A DNA stretch of 64,000 nt from Bacteroidota bacterium (GCA_024743405.1 JANSWP010000001.1:1-64000), one strand, 5' to 3'. Positions 34,937-46,287 are shown, numbered from the stretch's first letter. Notes: generated by a model from the sequence alone, not told the origin. Translations and numbers: made by a program.

Positions 34937-37312
34937 ATGAGAATCACACTCGTTTTAATTTCTCTTTTTTCTTTTTTTATTGGGTTAGCCCAATCAGACG
35001 CTCTTTTATTAAAAGCTGAGCAACTAGATACGGAAGACATCCGAGAAGAATCAGCAACTATTTTTAATCAAAAAATTATTTCTGCCAGTCGATCCTTACA
35101 AGAATTATCAGACTTCCCTTTCACGATTTATGTGATTACCAAACAGGAAATCGAAGAGAAGGGGTACAATACTTTAGTAGACGCTTTGAAATGGATACCA
35201 GGAATTCGCGTATCTCAGCCTGGAAGTGGATTCGAAGGAGAAACTTTTACTATGCGAGGACTCCACGGCAATACTTACGCAAAAATATTAATCAATGGCA
35301 TGCCTATACGCCCCTATCCAACTCGAGGGATGCCCATTGGAGCCCAATTGCCCATTCGAGAAGCAGAACGTATCGAAGTAATTTTTGGACCTGTTGCAGC
35401 TCTATATGGTTCAGATGCAGCTGCGGGAGTAATTAATATTATCACACGACAATCCGAAAGACCGCTGTATACACAAGCCAATATTAGTATTGGCGCAAAT
35501 GGGTATTCTAGTATTCATGCGCTTTTCGGAGGAAAATTAGGGCGGGGTAATAAAATTTTTAAATACAATATCTACGGTAGTACAACTTCCTTTGACACAC
35601 GCAATATTTTTCAAGATACTGCATATCTATACAATCCTGACAATTACGATATCGACCAACATTATCTTGAAAGTCCAAATTATCGATCCAACGGTGTAGG
35701 TTCTATTTTACCTTCTTTAAATGAAACACCACACTTAAGTCGTCTTGGTGGAGTGGATTTTAGTTTTCAAAATTTTAGTCTTTCTGCTCAACGGATGTAC
35801 CGCCGCGATCATTCTGCAATAGGATTAAACCCAGCAGCTATTTCCTATAATAACCCAAATAATTTTATTGCAGAAACTATAGATAATGTGTAGCTTTCAT
35901 GGGATAAAGAATGGGCAAAAGTAGGATTACGAATAAACGGGCACGGATTAAGATATAAATCGGATAAAAATTCTTCCTTTCGCTATGTCCATAATATTTT
36001 GAATAGAGGATTAAATCTAGGAGCAGAACACACCTCCTCTACCCCAGAAGAATTAGAGATGAAAGAACAAGCGATTTTTGACCGATATTTTTCTGGTTCA
36101 AGATTCATTTATAATGAATCAAGAGAATATCGGTTAGAATTTCTGAATAATTATACTCCTTTTCGTTTTGTTGAATTAGTGATTGGAGGTGATTTTCACC
36201 ATACCAATTCTACTATTGAAAATTTTCTTCAACGTCCTTATGATAAACAACAATTGGGAAAAAATGATGTAACAATTGATAAGTGGTCAAAAATAGATTG
36301 GCGATCGAACCTGTTTGGTCAAGCTTATATTTCTCTACCTAAATTAAAAGGAATTTTAAGTTTCAATTATATTTTTTCGAAAATTTATGATAGTGGTTTC
36401 AATCCTCGATTAGGGCTTTTATATTCTATAACTGACAATCTTACCATTCGAGGATTTTACGGAGAAGCCTTACGCTATCCAACCTCTTATTATTTTGGAA
36501 ATTTTTATAGAATCGACGAGAATATGTTAAATGAAATAATAGTTGGTTTTGATCAAAGTGACGCTTCACTTCAAGGAGTTTTTGATGAATTTATATTGAC
36601 AAATGCAAATAAAATTCTAATTCCTGAAGAAACTTTTAGCTATGAATTAGGTGCAAGATGGTCTCCTAATTCCAAATTTAATTTCGATGTGAGTTTATTT
36701 TATTCGGAAACTCAAAATTTCATTTCATTTGAACCATTGCTTGAAGTCGAGACTCCAACTCAACAGCATTTTATTGTAAATGGCTATTTTAACTTGGGTG
36801 CTTCAGAAACCAAGCTTTATGGGGTCCAAGGACAATTGATATATAAAACGAACCCTGAAAATCCACGGTTTGAAACGACCTTTGGATTTAGTTTTACTCA
36901 AGGAACTGAAAGCTTACCCGACACTTCCCAGGTTTCCAACGGTGAAAGAAGCCTTAATTTTGTGCGAGAACAACCAGATTTCATTGGGCAATTGCAATTT
37001 GGTTTTTTATTTACCGAAAAGAACAAAATATACGTACAAAACAGTTTTGTGTCAAAATCATACAGTAAGTCTCTCCAGACAAGAGCAGAGTTTGATATAT
37101 CAGCAGATCGATTTGAAGTAAAGCCTTATTATACGATGGACTTAATTTGGCGCTACCGAGTCAATCCGAATTTCACTGGTTATGTATCGATTTACAATGT
37201 TTTCAATGCCAAATATGGTGGGCTTTCCGCTACCGGTACACCCGATGATTTATTTTACAACCCACAGTCTTCTAGGTTGTGGACATTTGGTTTATCATAC
37301 CGATTGGATTAA
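34937..37312 (+). pseudogene. TonB-dependent receptor gene with an in-frame TAG
   Basis: The reading frame has 792 codons and encodes a signal peptide (LISLFSFFIGLAQ), a plug with YVITKQEIEEKGYNTLVDAL, GLHGNTYAKILINGMPI and GPVAALYGSDAAAGVINIIT, and a barrel ending LWTFGLSYRLD. It is interrupted once by TAG at 35891-35893 (after ETIDNV). The same frame then continues with LSWDKEWAKVGLRINGHG without any other defect. It is therefore a single nonsense change in an otherwise intact receptor gene of the cobalamin/siderophore type. The truncated 318-residue product would contain only the plug and first strands. Either a very young pseudogene, a sequencing error, or stop read-through. Confidence 0.8.
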
Positions 37313-37397
37313 GGATCGTGAATGAAATTTTCCAACCGTCAACAATATTATCGGGCATTGGAAAAGAAAATTCTACTCAAGCAAAAACAAATTGAGG

Positions 37398-39806
37398 ATG
37401 AAAACAATTCAACAATATATTTTTCTACTTATCAGTTTCTCTTCACTGACATCCACTTCCTTTTCACAAAACATTGAGGAATTTAAACCTACCCTTGCGG
37501 ATAGTATTCAAGTTATTAATTATCTGGAACAAGGTGGCCCAAAAGACCTTGAAAATGCCCTGCTTTTAGCAAGGAATATTGGTTATTTGAAGGGCGAAAA
37601 GCAAGTACTCAAAGCACTTACGGAACTCTATAAAAAAGAGGGACGAAGTGCAGCTGCCTTGCGATATTCTTTAGAAAGGATTAGTCTTTTAATAGAAATC
37701 GGAAATTTACAAGAAGGCTATGAAGCCAAAATATTTGCTGGTGATATTTATTATTCTGAAAAATTGTTTGACCAAGCGTTAATCTATTATCATAGCGCTG
37801 ATCGTATGGTCAACTCGAATAATTCAAAAATTAATTTATGGGAAAAAATGGCACAAGCTTTTCATCAACTTTCAAAATTGGACAGTGCCTTAATTTTTCA
37901 TCAAAAAACTTATGATTATTATTTAGCTAATCAGGCTGTATCTGCTCAATTGACAAATCTCCAATTCATGTCCGAGATATATGATGAAAAAGGTGATTGT
38001 ATGGAAGCACTAAATCAAAATCAGCAAATTCGAGACCTAGTAATTGAGAACGAAAAATGGGAACAACTGGCTACAACTTATAATAATATTGGATATAATT
38101 ATCATTGTTTAAATGATTACAAAAATGCGCTTCTAAATTTTGAAAGAGCAGACTCTTTGTGTCTGAATGAATGTGAATTGGACAAAATTGCGCTTTATTC
38201 AAATATGGGAATTGCTTACTACAATCATGGTCAATTCAAAAAATCAATTCGATATCTAGATGCAGGAATTAAAATCGCAAAAAGGGAAAAAAAAGAATAC
38301 GAAAGAGCCCACCTAATCTATCTAAAAGGTTCAATGTATTATCAGAAAGGCGACCTTTATCAATCCTTGATTTTCAATGAGGTTGCAATGAATTTATCTA
38401 AGAAAATAAAGGATAAAAATACACTTTCCGATACTTATCAACTCGCTGCCGAGTCCCATGAAAAATTATATGAATATGAGTTAGCATTGGATTATTATCA
38501 AAAATACTTAGAATTAAAGAGTGAGATTCAAGGCGAAGAAGAAGACCGACGAAAAGAAATTTTACAACAACAAGTACTGCTCGAAAGGGCGGAAAAAGAA
38601 ATAAAGTTACTACTCGCAAGCCAAGAATTGCAAGATGCTATGATTAAACAATTACAGCTTGAGAAAGACAATGTGAATCTTGAAAATGATAAATTAGCTA
38701 GCGAATCAAAACGACAAGAAGTAGAGAATGAAATCCTTCTAAAAGAAAAGGAAATTAGAGAATCAAGACTCAATGCTAAAGAATTGGAAGCCGAACAAAG
38801 TCGTCAACAATTACTTCTGGCAAAGCAAGAATTACAAGCTGCTGCGAAAGAACGTGAAATCGAAAAATTGAAGGCTCAGGAAGAAGTAAACCGACTAGCT
38901 TTACTTCAAAAAGAGGCAGAAGAAGCAAAAGCTCTACAAGAAATAGAATCCTTAAATAAACAAAAGGAAATCGATAAACTAAATCTTGAAAGCCAAGCCG
39001 AACGCCTCCAATCTATGGTCGGATTAGGGATTGGACTTTTAGTGATTTTAGGTTTGATGATATTTGGGTTTATTTGGTCACGACGGAAAAATCGGATACT
39101 TGAAAATCAAAAATCAGAAATCGAAAATCAAAAATCAGAAATCGAACAAAGTCGTGATTTGATTGAAAAAGAACGGGCAAAATCGGAAGAACTCTTACTT
39201 AATGTTCTACCGTCTGAAACAGCTCGGGAACTGAAACAAAATGGCGTTGCAACTCCTAAATATTACGAAAAAACGTCTGTCCTTTTCACCGATTTTGAAG
39301 GGTTCACTTCCCTCTCCGCTCAAATGCAACCAGAAGAAATCATTGAAGAATTGAATACTTGCTTCCTTGCTTTTGACGAAATAATTGAACGGCATGGACT
39401 AGAAAAAATAAAAACTATCGGAGATGCTTATATGTGTGTCGGTGGGCTGCCAATAGAAAATAAAACGAACCCACAAGATGCTGTTTCGGCGGGTTTAGAA
39501 ATGCAAAAATTCATCGAAAACCGATACTTTGAAAAGCAAAAACTGGGCAAACCTTATTGGAAAATGAGATTGGGTATTCATACTGGAGAAGTAATAGCGG
39601 GAGTGGTCGGAAGCAAAAAATTTGCTTATGACATTTGGGGTGATACCGTAAATTTGGCAAGTCGGATGGAAACCAATTGTGAGGCTGGAAAAATCAATAT
39701 CTCCGAATCTACCTATGAATTGGTCAAAAATCAATTTTCCTGTCAATCACGTGGTGCAATTCCAGTAAAAAATAAAGGCACTATGAAAATGTTTTTTGTA
39801 GAGTAG
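37398..39806 (+). CDS. TPR-containing class III adenylate cyclase
   Basis: The product of about 802 residues starts with a signal peptide (IQQYIFLLISFSSLTSTSFSQ in part) and about eight TPR units predicted to be periplasmic (about 35-380). A long Glu/Lys-rich coiled coil follows (about 385-535), then one transmembrane helix (about 539-561) and a class III cyclase domain (about 625-800). The metal-binding SVLFTDFEGFTSLS is present. EKIKTIGDAYM supplies the lysine and WGDTVNLASRM the aspartate/threonine that favour ATP, so adenylate cyclase is more likely than guanylate cyclase. The architecture suggests that an envelope signal is relayed into cAMP. ATG 37398 is preferred over TTG 37392. Confidence 0.87.
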   Translation: MKTIQQYIFLLISFSSLTSTSFSQNIEEFKPTLADSIQVINYLEQGGPKDLENALLLARNIGYLKGEKQVLKALTELYKKEGRSAAALRYSLERISLLIEIGNLQEGYEAKIFAGDIYYSEKLFDQALIYYHSADRMVNSNNSKINLWEKMAQAFHQLSKLDSALIFHQKTYDYYLANQAVSAQLTNLQFMSEIYDEKGDCMEALNQNQQIRDLVIENEKWEQLATTYNNIGYNYHCLNDYKNALLNFERADSLCLNECELDKIALYSNMGIAYYNHGQFKKSIRYLDAGIKIAKREKKEYERAHLIYLKGSMYYQKGDLYQSLIFNEVAMNLSKKIKDKNTLSDTYQLAAESHEKLYEYELALDYYQKYLELKSEIQGEEEDRRKEILQQQVLLERAEKEIKLLLASQELQDAMIKQLQLEKDNVNLENDKLASESKRQEVENEILLKEKEIRESRLNAKELEAEQSRQQLLLAKQELQAAAKEREIEKLKAQEEVNRLALLQKEAEEAKALQEIESLNKQKEIDKLNLESQAERLQSMVGLGIGLLVILGLMIFGFIWSRRKNRILENQKSEIENQKSEIEQSRDLIEKERAKSEELLLNVLPSETARELKQNGVATPKYYEKTSVLFTDFEGFTSLSAQMQPEEIIEELNTCFLAFDEIIERHGLEKIKTIGDAYMCVGGLPIENKTNPQDAVSAGLEMQKFIENRYFEKQKLGKPYWKMRLGIHTGEVIAGVVGSKKFAYDIWGDTVNLASRMETNCEAGKINISESTYELVKNQFSCQSRGAIPVKNKGTMKMFFVE

Positions 39807-39966
39807 ACTTGTTCCTAAATAAGAATTGAATATATGAGAATTAGATTTTTTTCTCAGACGAGGCTCATTTTAAGCTTCGTACCCGAAGGTACGGGGCAAA
39901 AATAGCCGAAGTATGAAGGAAAAAGATTTTTTCATATGTCAATTTATTATCTAGGAACAAGTCTAG
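39804..39966 (+). repeat. Foldback intergenic element (about 163 bp)
   Basis: The left arm TAGACTTGTTCCTAAATAAG pairs with TTATTATCTAGGAACAAGTCTA on the right (one bulge). The core has GAGGCTCATTTTAAGC, the central hairpin GTACC-cgaa-GGTAC, then GGCAAAAATAGCCGAAG. It follows the cyclase gene immediately and may end its transcript. Confidence 0.78.
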
Positions 39967-40101
39967 TAATTAATTCAAAAAAATATTGATTCAAAAATTC
40001 TATTCGTAATGAGACTTACCTCATTTTTGCATTCTTTGAACATTCCTTAGATTTTCTGATTTCAAAAAAAATGGAAAATCTTTTCGCAAGTTGGTCACCC
40101 A

Positions 40102-43100
40102 ATGCAAAACTTTAAATCCACTTCCAACGCTCAATACCTTGCCCAAAAACATTATGGAATTATTGCCACAGCCAAAGGACTCGCTGGACATGAAGACCAT
40201 AATTTCCAACTAAAAACTCAAGAAGGGCAGTCCTATGTATTAAAAATCAGCCAGCCCGATTCCAATCTTGAAAATTTAGAAATGCAAAACGCTGCTATGG
40301 TTCATTTGGCAAAGCAGCATTTATCATTGGCTTTACCGCAAATGATTCCAAATCTGGATGGAAATATAACCACACTTTTAGTCGATGAAAACGGCAAAAA
40401 AAGGACTTTAAGATTATTGACTTGGGTGGAAGGAAGAGTATTTTCCAATGTAAATCCACATACTTCAGAATTATTAAAAAGCCTTGGACAAAGCTCTGCT
40501 TTATTATGTAAGGGTTTAGAAAATTTCGAGCATTCAGGCGCACATCGACTCTTCCAATGGGACAGTACACAAGTGCTTTGGGTCAAAGAACATGTAGATA
40601 AATTTAAAAATTCAGAGACGAGAGAATTAATTGAATATTTCCTGCAATTATTCGAAAGTCTAGTCATTCCGAGACTTCCAACTCTAAGAAAAAGCATCAT
40701 TCACAATGATTTAAATGATTTCAATATTCTTGTAAATGATCATTTAGTCAACCCCAAGATCAGTGGTATCATTGATTTTGGGGATGCCGTTTTTACGCAT
40801 ATGGTCAATGATTTAGCCATTGCATGTGCGTATGCGATAATGGACAAGCCTGACCCAATTTTAGCAGCACAACATATTGTATTGGGCTTCCATGAAAATC
40901 ATTCCTTAAGTGAAAATGAGGTCGAAGTTTTATTCCCATTAATTGCTGCCCGGTTATTGGTTAGTGTGACAAGTTCAACGCTTAATCGAATCGAAGAACC
41001 CGATAATGAGTACCTTTATATCAGTGAAAAACCAGCATGGGATCTATTGAAAAAAGTGAGAAAGATCTCACCTAATTTTGCTCATTATGCTTTTCGAAAT
41101 GCTTGTGGATGGGAACCTTCTCCCAAAAGGAAAATCTTTGATAATTGGCTAATAACCCAGACATCAGAAGACTTTTTCCCTGTAATTGATTTAAAAAATA
41201 AAAAAATAACGGACTTAGATTTAAGTGTTGGAAGCCTTGATTTAGGACACAATCAAGATTTTGAAAACACACCAAAATTCAACAAAAAAATCAATCAAAT
41301 TTTAGAAGAAAAGGATGGGGATGTTGGGATTGGGGGTTACGGAGAAATTCGGCCAGTTTATACTACAGATTCCTATTTAGTTCAAGGAAATTCAGGACCC
41401 CAATGGAGAACAGTTCACCTTGGTTTAGATATCTGGATGGAAGCAAAAACACCTGTTTTCGCACCATTGGATGGCAAAGTACACAGTTTTCATAATAATA
41501 AAGGTGATCGAAATTATGGACCAACAATTATCTTAGAACATTCCGTTTCTGAAGATTTGACCTTCTATACACTGTATGGTCATTTGAGTTTGGAATCTCT
41601 AAATGGTTTGAAGGAAGGCACGGAAATAAAAAAAGGGCAAGAAATAGGAACTATTGGAGAAATGCCAATCAATGGAAATTGGCCACCGCATCTTCACTTT
41701 CAAATCAACTTGGATATGTTAGGTTGGGAAGGGGATTTCCCGGGAGTTGCTTTTCCTAATGAACGTGATATTTGGTTGAGCCTTTGCCCTGACCCGGCCT
41801 CGCTTATCTCTCACTTCCCTATGCCTGTAAAATGCAATCAAATGTTAAGGGCGGAAGTTGAGAAAAACCTACTCAAAAAACGACAAAAATTACTTGGTAA
41901 TAACCTCAGTGTTTCTTACAAAAAACCGCTTCACATTACTCGAGCTTATAACCAATATCTATATTCTAGCGATGGACGACGATATTTGGATACCGTAAAT
42001 AATGTCCCTCATGTCGGGCATCAACATCCAAAAGTTGTTCATGCAGCACAGCGACAAGCTGCTGTTTTAAACACCAATTCCCGATATTTACATGAGACAA
42101 TTTTAGACTATGCGGAGGAATTATTGGCGATGTTTCCACCTGAATTGAGTGTCTGTTATTTCGTCAATTCTGGGAGTGAGGCGAATGAATTGGCAGTGAG
42201 AATGGCACAAACCTTTTCAGGTCAAAAAGATATGATCGCCATGGAAGTTGGTTATCATGGAAATACGAATGCTGCCATTGAATTGAGTTCTTATAAATTT
42301 GATGGGAAAGGCGGGAAAGGTGCACCATCCCATGTTCACATTGTTCCAATTCCAGATACTTATCGAGGCATTTTTAGAGACGAAAATTCAGGAAAAGAAT
42401 ATGCAAAACATCCTCAAAAAATCATTCAAAGACTCAACTCAGGAAGCAAAGGAATTGCTGGGTTTATTGGGGAGCCAATTTTGAGTTGCGGTGGACAGGT
42501 TGTACCTCCGAAAGGTTACTTTAAGGAGGTCTACAAAAATGTACGTGCAGCAGGAGGACTTTGTATTTCGGATGAAGTTCAGGTTGGATTTGGTCGAGTT
42601 GGCAAACGTTTTTGGGGTTTTGAATTACATGATGTGATCCCCGATATTGTAACGATGGGGAAACCCATTGGAAATGGACACCCCTTAGGGGCCGTCGTAA
42701 CAACTCGTAAAGTCGCAGAAGCATTTGATAATGGGATGGAATTCTTTTCGACTTTTGGTGGAAACCCTGTTTCATGTGCAGTCGGTCAGGCAGTTTTGGA
42801 CGTTATTAAACAAGAAGACTTACAAAGTCATGCCCTCAAAATTGGCAATTATTTAAAAAACAGTTTAAAAGATCTAAGCAAAAAACATCCAATAATTGGA
42901 GATGTCAGAGGCCACGGATTATTTCTGGGTTTTGAGTTAGTCAAAGATCCCAATACACTCCAGCCCGCCACTGAGCAAGCTGCCTATTTGAAAAATCGAA
43001 TGCGCGATTTAGGTATTTTAATGAGTACGGATGGGCCTCATGAAAATGTAATAAAAATCAAACCTCCAATGTGTTTTAACCGTGAAAATGCTGATTTTCT

Positions 43101-43152
43101 AATTGGGATGCTCGACAAGGTTTTTAAAGAAGATTTTTTGGTGTCGATTTAA
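40102..43152 (+). CDS. Kinase - M23 peptidase - class III aminotransferase fusion
   Basis: The 1016-residue protein joins three enzymes. Residues 1-330 resemble an aminoglycoside/choline-type phosphotransferase with catalytic loop [13 protein letters not shown] (about 200) and metal-binding IIDFGDAV. Residues 420-550 resemble an M23/LytM peptidase with [15 protein letters not shown] and HLHFQI, so the Zn ligands appear conserved. Residues 590-1016 are a class III PLP aminotransferase with [24 protein letters not shown] and the PLP lysine K854 in MGKPIGNG. There is no signal peptide, so the M23-like part probably acts in the cytoplasm or only binds a ligand. Similar fusions are known in other bacteria, and the aminotransferase part resembles phospho-amine lyases. 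A kinase plus phospholyase acting on an amino alcohol is plausible. Confidence 0.82.
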   Translation: MQNFKSTSNAQYLAQKHYGIIATAKGLAGHEDHNFQLKTQEGQSYVLKISQPDSNLENLEMQNAAMVHLAKQHLSLALPQMIPNLDGNITTLLVDENGKKRTLRLLTWVEGRVFSNVNPHTSELLKSLGQSSALLCKGLENFEHSGAHRLFQWDSTQVLWVKEHVDKFKNSETRELIEYFLQLFESLVIPRLPTLRKSIIHNDLNDFNILVNDHLVNPKISGIIDFGDAVFTHMVNDLAIACAYAIMDKPDPILAAQHIVLGFHENHSLSENEVEVLFPLIAARLLVSVTSSTLNRIEEPDNEYLYISEKPAWDLLKKVRKISPNFAHYAFRNACGWEPSPKRKIFDNWLITQTSEDFFPVIDLKNKKITDLDLSVGSLDLGHNQDFENTPKFNKKINQILEEKDGDVGIGGYGEIRPVYTTDSYLVQGNSGPQWRTVHLGLDIWMEAKTPVFAPLDGKVHSFHNNKGDRNYGPTIILEHSVSEDLTFYTLYGHLSLESLNGLKEGTEIKKGQEIGTIGEMPINGNWPPHLHFQINLDMLGWEGDFPGVAFPNERDIWLSLCPDPASLISHFPMPVKCNQMLRAEVEKNLLKKRQKLLGNNLSVSYKKPLHITRAYNQYLYSSDGRRYLDTVNNVPHVGHQHPKVVHAAQRQAAVLNTNSRYLHETILDYAEELLAMFPPELSVCYFVNSGSEANELAVRMAQTFSGQKDMIAMEVGYHGNTNAAIELSSYKFDGKGGKGAPSHVHIVPIPDTYRGIFRDENSGKEYAKHPQKIIQRLNSGSKGIAGFIGEPILSCGGQVVPPKGYFKEVYKNVRAAGGLCISDEVQVGFGRVGKRFWGFELHDVIPDIVTMGKPIGNGHPLGAVVTTRKVAEAFDNGMEFFSTFGGNPVSCAVGQAVLDVIKQEDLQSHALKIGNYLKNSLKDLSKKHPIIGDVRGHGLFLGFELVKDPNTLQPATEQAAYLKNRMRDLGILMSTDGPHENVIKIKPPMCFNRENADFLIGMLDKVFKEDFLVSI

Positions 43153-43610
43153 CTCAAAAAGGTAAGTAACGGCAAAAAATAATTACCTTTGCGCCCCGAA
43201 AATTAAATACACTCTCCCTCAAACAATTGAGACAAACCAATTCTGCTCTATATAATTGACTATCAAAAAGTTAGAAACAAGTCTACCCTAATTATTTTAT
43301 ATTCGACATTTTATAATCCACTAAAAAGAGAACTGTGATTTAATCAAAGGACGATTTCGAAAGAAAAAATCCCGAAAAACAAATCATCTTCGTTCACTAA
43401 AATTGATATTTTTTACACCTAGTTAAACTGCATTCTTTGTGAAGGATCAATACAGATATAGAGACTGCAACTAATTCGGATAGAAATTAAGGGAAAACGA
43501 AAAATTGCTTAGTCATATTAACATGCCCACATTTTGAAACACCCTGAAGAAATACTTCGTATCAAAACCTTGGGATTATGTGGGTTAAAAATCCCCAAAA
43601 CAAAACAATT
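43153..43610 (+). promoter_or_regulatory. Long leader of pepA with promoter box at 43184-43191
   Basis: TACCTTTG at 43184-43191 followed by CGCC is a good Bacteroidota -7 box. It lies within a small hairpin AAAGGTAA / TTACCTTT (43160-43191), whose left side GTAAGTAACGGCAAAAAATA resembles the arm ends of the foldback elements. If used, the pepA transcript would have a leader of about 410 bases. No gene is evident in that leader. Confidence 0.45.
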
Positions 43611-45104
43611 ATGCGACTAAAAATCAACAACAAAGCAGGTTCTTCAGTAAGTGCAGTTATCATTCCAGTTGCCAAGCAAGGATCTTTAGAAAATATTTTG
43701 GCAAAAATTGCCACCAAAACTGGAGTTCCGCTCAAATTACTGAAAGAAGATTTTAAAGCCAATCATAAAGAAATTCACACTTTATATACAGAGGAAAATA
43801 AAGTCGGAAAAAGAACATTTCTATTAGGTCTTGGAGAGGCTCCTACCTTCGCAGAGGTCGTGTCTGCTTTTAGGAGCTTTGCATTTAAAAAAAAGACCAT
43901 ACTGCCTTCTAAAATTGGCATTCATTTCAACCTGAACAATGTAGGAAAAAACCTTACCTCTTGGGTTGATGCCTCTATCAATGGATTGTTTATCGGGAGA
44001 TACGATATTGGTAGGTATAAAACAGAAGAAAAGACCAACTTTGCTTTTTCAAAGAAGGATACGCTCATAGAACTATACGTTCCCAAAGTCAATGTTAAGG
44101 CTGTAGAAAATGCGATGAACAAGGGTAGAGCCGCTGCCGAAACACAACTAGAAATTTTTGACCTGGTCAATGCCCCAAGTAACATGAAACCACCTCAAGT
44201 ACTTGCGGATTGGGCTGTAAAATCAGGGAAAAAGAATGGCTTTAAGGTTAAGGTTTTTAAGAAAAAAGAAATCGAAAAATTAGGCTTACACGCACTACTC
44301 GCAGTGAATCGTGGGAGTGAACTTCCACCGACTTTCATTGTCATGGAGTATAAACCTAAAGGCTTAAAAAATGCGAAAAAAGTTGGGTTAGTTGGTAAAG
44401 GCGTCACCTTCGATACAGGAGGATTGTCGATAAAGCCATCTACTAATATGCATTATATGAAGACTGATATGGGAGGAGCGGCGGCAGTATTGGGTGCTAT
44501 GGAGTTAACAGCAAAATTGAATCTTCCCATTCATTTGATCGGTATCGTTCCCGCTACCGATAATTCTGTAGATGCATTGTCTATCAAACCAAGTGATGTT
44601 ATTCAATCCTACAGTGGAAAATCCATCGAAATAATAGATACAGATGCAGAAGGACGGTTGATTTTAGCTGATGGATTAGCCTATATGATAAAGCATTTCG
44701 CCCCAGACGTTTTAATTGACTTAGCGACTTTGACTGGTAGCTGTGTCCGAACATTCGGCAGTCTTAGTGGGGGGCTTTTTTCAAAAAACGACGAGTTATC
44801 CAAGGCTTTATTAAAAGCAAGTGAACAAACAGGAGAAAGAATTTGGAGACTCCCACTTTGGGATGACTATAAAAATTACATCAAATCAGATGTTGCTGAT
44901 ATAAAAAATTTTAGTGGTCTACCTACAGGTGGTGCGATTACGGCTGCTAAGTTTTTAGAATTTTTTACTGATAACCACCCTTCTTGGGCACATATGGATA
45001 TTGCCGGCGTAGCAGTATCGGACTCTGAGTATTCAAGTCAAAAAAGCGCTACTGGTTTTGGAGTGCGATTGTTAGTAGAGTTCCTAGAAAATATGGTGCA
45101 ATAA
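43611..45104 (+). CDS. pepA: Leucyl aminopeptidase, M17 family
   Basis: The product of about 497 residues is a cytoplasmic aminopeptidase that removes N-terminal residues from peptides with two metal ions. The C-terminal catalytic domain has VGKGVTFDTGGLSIKPS with the catalytic lysine, MKTDMGGAAAVLGAM, and the hallmark NTDAEGR motif in the variant form DTDAEGRLILADGLAY. It ends with SGLPTGGAITAAKFLEFF and WAHMDIAGVA. The N-terminal regulatory domain is present. ATG 43611 (MRLKINN) is preferred over 43578. A bidirectional terminator separates it from the convergent next gene. Confidence 0.92.
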   Translation: MRLKINNKAGSSVSAVIIPVAKQGSLENILAKIATKTGVPLKLLKEDFKANHKEIHTLYTEENKVGKRTFLLGLGEAPTFAEVVSAFRSFAFKKKTILPSKIGIHFNLNNVGKNLTSWVDASINGLFIGRYDIGRYKTEEKTNFAFSKKDTLIELYVPKVNVKAVENAMNKGRAAAETQLEIFDLVNAPSNMKPPQVLADWAVKSGKKNGFKVKVFKKKEIEKLGLHALLAVNRGSELPPTFIVMEYKPKGLKNAKKVGLVGKGVTFDTGGLSIKPSTNMHYMKTDMGGAAAVLGAMELTAKLNLPIHLIGIVPATDNSVDALSIKPSDVIQSYSGKSIEIIDTDAEGRLILADGLAYMIKHFAPDVLIDLATLTGSCVRTFGSLSGGLFSKNDELSKALLKASEQTGERIWRLPLWDDYKNYIKSDVADIKNFSGLPTGGAITAAKFLEFFTDNHPSWAHMDIAGVAVSDSEYSSQKSATGFGVRLLVEFLENMVQ

Positions 45105-45129
45105 ATTAGACATTAGCCTATCATAAGTT

Positions 45130-45163
45130 AGAAATGGCATTTTTCACCGAAATGTCATTTCTA
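45130..45163. terminator. Bidirectional terminator between pepA and the converging gene
   Basis: AGAAATGGCATTT pairs with AAATGTCATTTCT (one mismatch) around a short loop TTCACCG. It lies just after the pepA stop and overlaps the last codons of the converging minus-strand gene. Confidence 0.65.
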
Positions 45164-46270
45164 ATTTCGGGATTTACCGTAGACGAATTTGGTCATTTTC
45201 TTATTTTCAAAATCTAGGTAATGATCAAATAAATCTACCGTCATACAAGAATGAACTGGTAAAACCCCAATTACATCGCCAACTTTTACTTTTTCGAAAA
45301 AAGCATCCCCACATTTAATGACTCCATGCTCTTGGGAGATTCCCTTCACAAAAGTTTCATCAAAAGGTAATTCCCAGCCATCCTTTTTCAATAAGACCGG
45401 CAAACCAAAATGAGTCTGTCCTTTCCTTGTTGTCATGCGGTCTTTGGACAAATGAATACCACCTCCATAAACAATAATTTCATTTCGATCTCCATGTTTT
45501 GCAACAATAGGACAAGCTAAAGCTACCGCAATATCTTTTAATTCGCAGGAACCAATCTGAGTTTGCATAACATCATAAAAAACAAAATTACCTGGTCGTA
45601 TTTCATCTACACCTTCCCAACCTTCCGCCACTGAGCAAGAGGGTGTATCACCAGTGGAAATCTCTAATCCTGGATATTGTGATTCATACTTTGCTTTTAA
45701 TTTCCTCAAGATATCTATCGAATCTTCATGAATTTTTTGAATTTCCGAATGACTTCTTGCACTATAAGTATGCCCTGCATGTGCCAGAAAGCCTTTAAAG
45801 TTGAATAAATTGGAATGATTTATTTTTTCAAAAATAGTTTCCAAGTGTTCCTCTTCATTAGGAGAAATACCTGTCCGTCGAGTGCCCACATCAATCTTAA
45901 TAAAAATACCAACTTCGGATGTCAACCTTTTCGATAATTCATCTAAAACCCACTCATCAACAATCAATAAATTCAAAGAAATTTGACTAGCAAGTCGATT
46001 AACTTTCTCAATCTCTAGAACATTGACCGGAAAAGCTACTGTAATATCCTTCCAACCTCCATCAACAAAATATTCCGCCATTGTCAATGATGAAACCGCA
46101 ATTCGAGTCACGCCCACATCTCTAAACCATTCACTTATTTCAGCCGACTGATGTGTTTTAAAATGAGGTCGAAAATGAAGTCCATTTTGGCGCGCTTTGG
46201 TAGCTATCTTTTGGATATTATCTTGACAGGTTTTCGCATTCAGTAGAACTGTAGGTTCAATAATTTTCAT
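45161..46270 (-). CDS. D-threonine aldolase / D-serine dehydratase-like PLP enzyme
   Basis: The 369-residue protein has an alanine-racemase-type PLP barrel at the N-terminus, with the Schiff-base lysine in FRPHFKTHQS at about residue 38. It also has the C-terminal metal-binding beta domain with VLPVHSCMTVDLFDHY, where His and Cys bind the metal ion. This combination defines the DSD1/D-threonine aldolase family, which splits D-beta-hydroxy amino acids or dehydrates D-serine. The exact substrate cannot be set from sequence. It is 70 bp after the AMP-ligase gene on the same strand, with a small foldback hairpin between them. Confidence 0.85.
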   Translation of the reverse strand: MKIIEPTVLLNAKTCQDNIQKIATKARQNGLHFRPHFKTHQSAEISEWFRDVGVTRIAVSSLTMAEYFVDGGWKDITVAFPVNVLEIEKVNRLASQISLNLLIVDEWVLDELSKRLTSEVGIFIKIDVGTRRTGISPNEEEHLETIFEKINHSNLFNFKGFLAHAGHTYSARSHSEIQKIHEDSIDILRKLKAKYESQYPGLEISTGDTPSCSVAEGWEGVDEIRPGNFVFYDVMQTQIGSCELKDIAVALACPIVAKHGDRNEIIVYGGGIHLSKDRMTTRKGQTHFGLPVLLKKDGWELPFDETFVKGISQEHGVIKCGDAFFEKVKVGDVIGVLPVHSCMTVDLFDHYLDFENKKMTKFVYGKSRN

Positions 46271-46287
46271 ATAGCAAAAAAGCTTTT

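Noticed and set aside
37322-37480. Small plus-strand frame beginning MKFSNRQQYYRALEK
   Set aside because: Most of it overlaps the signal peptide of the cyclase in another frame, although its first 25 residues look helical.
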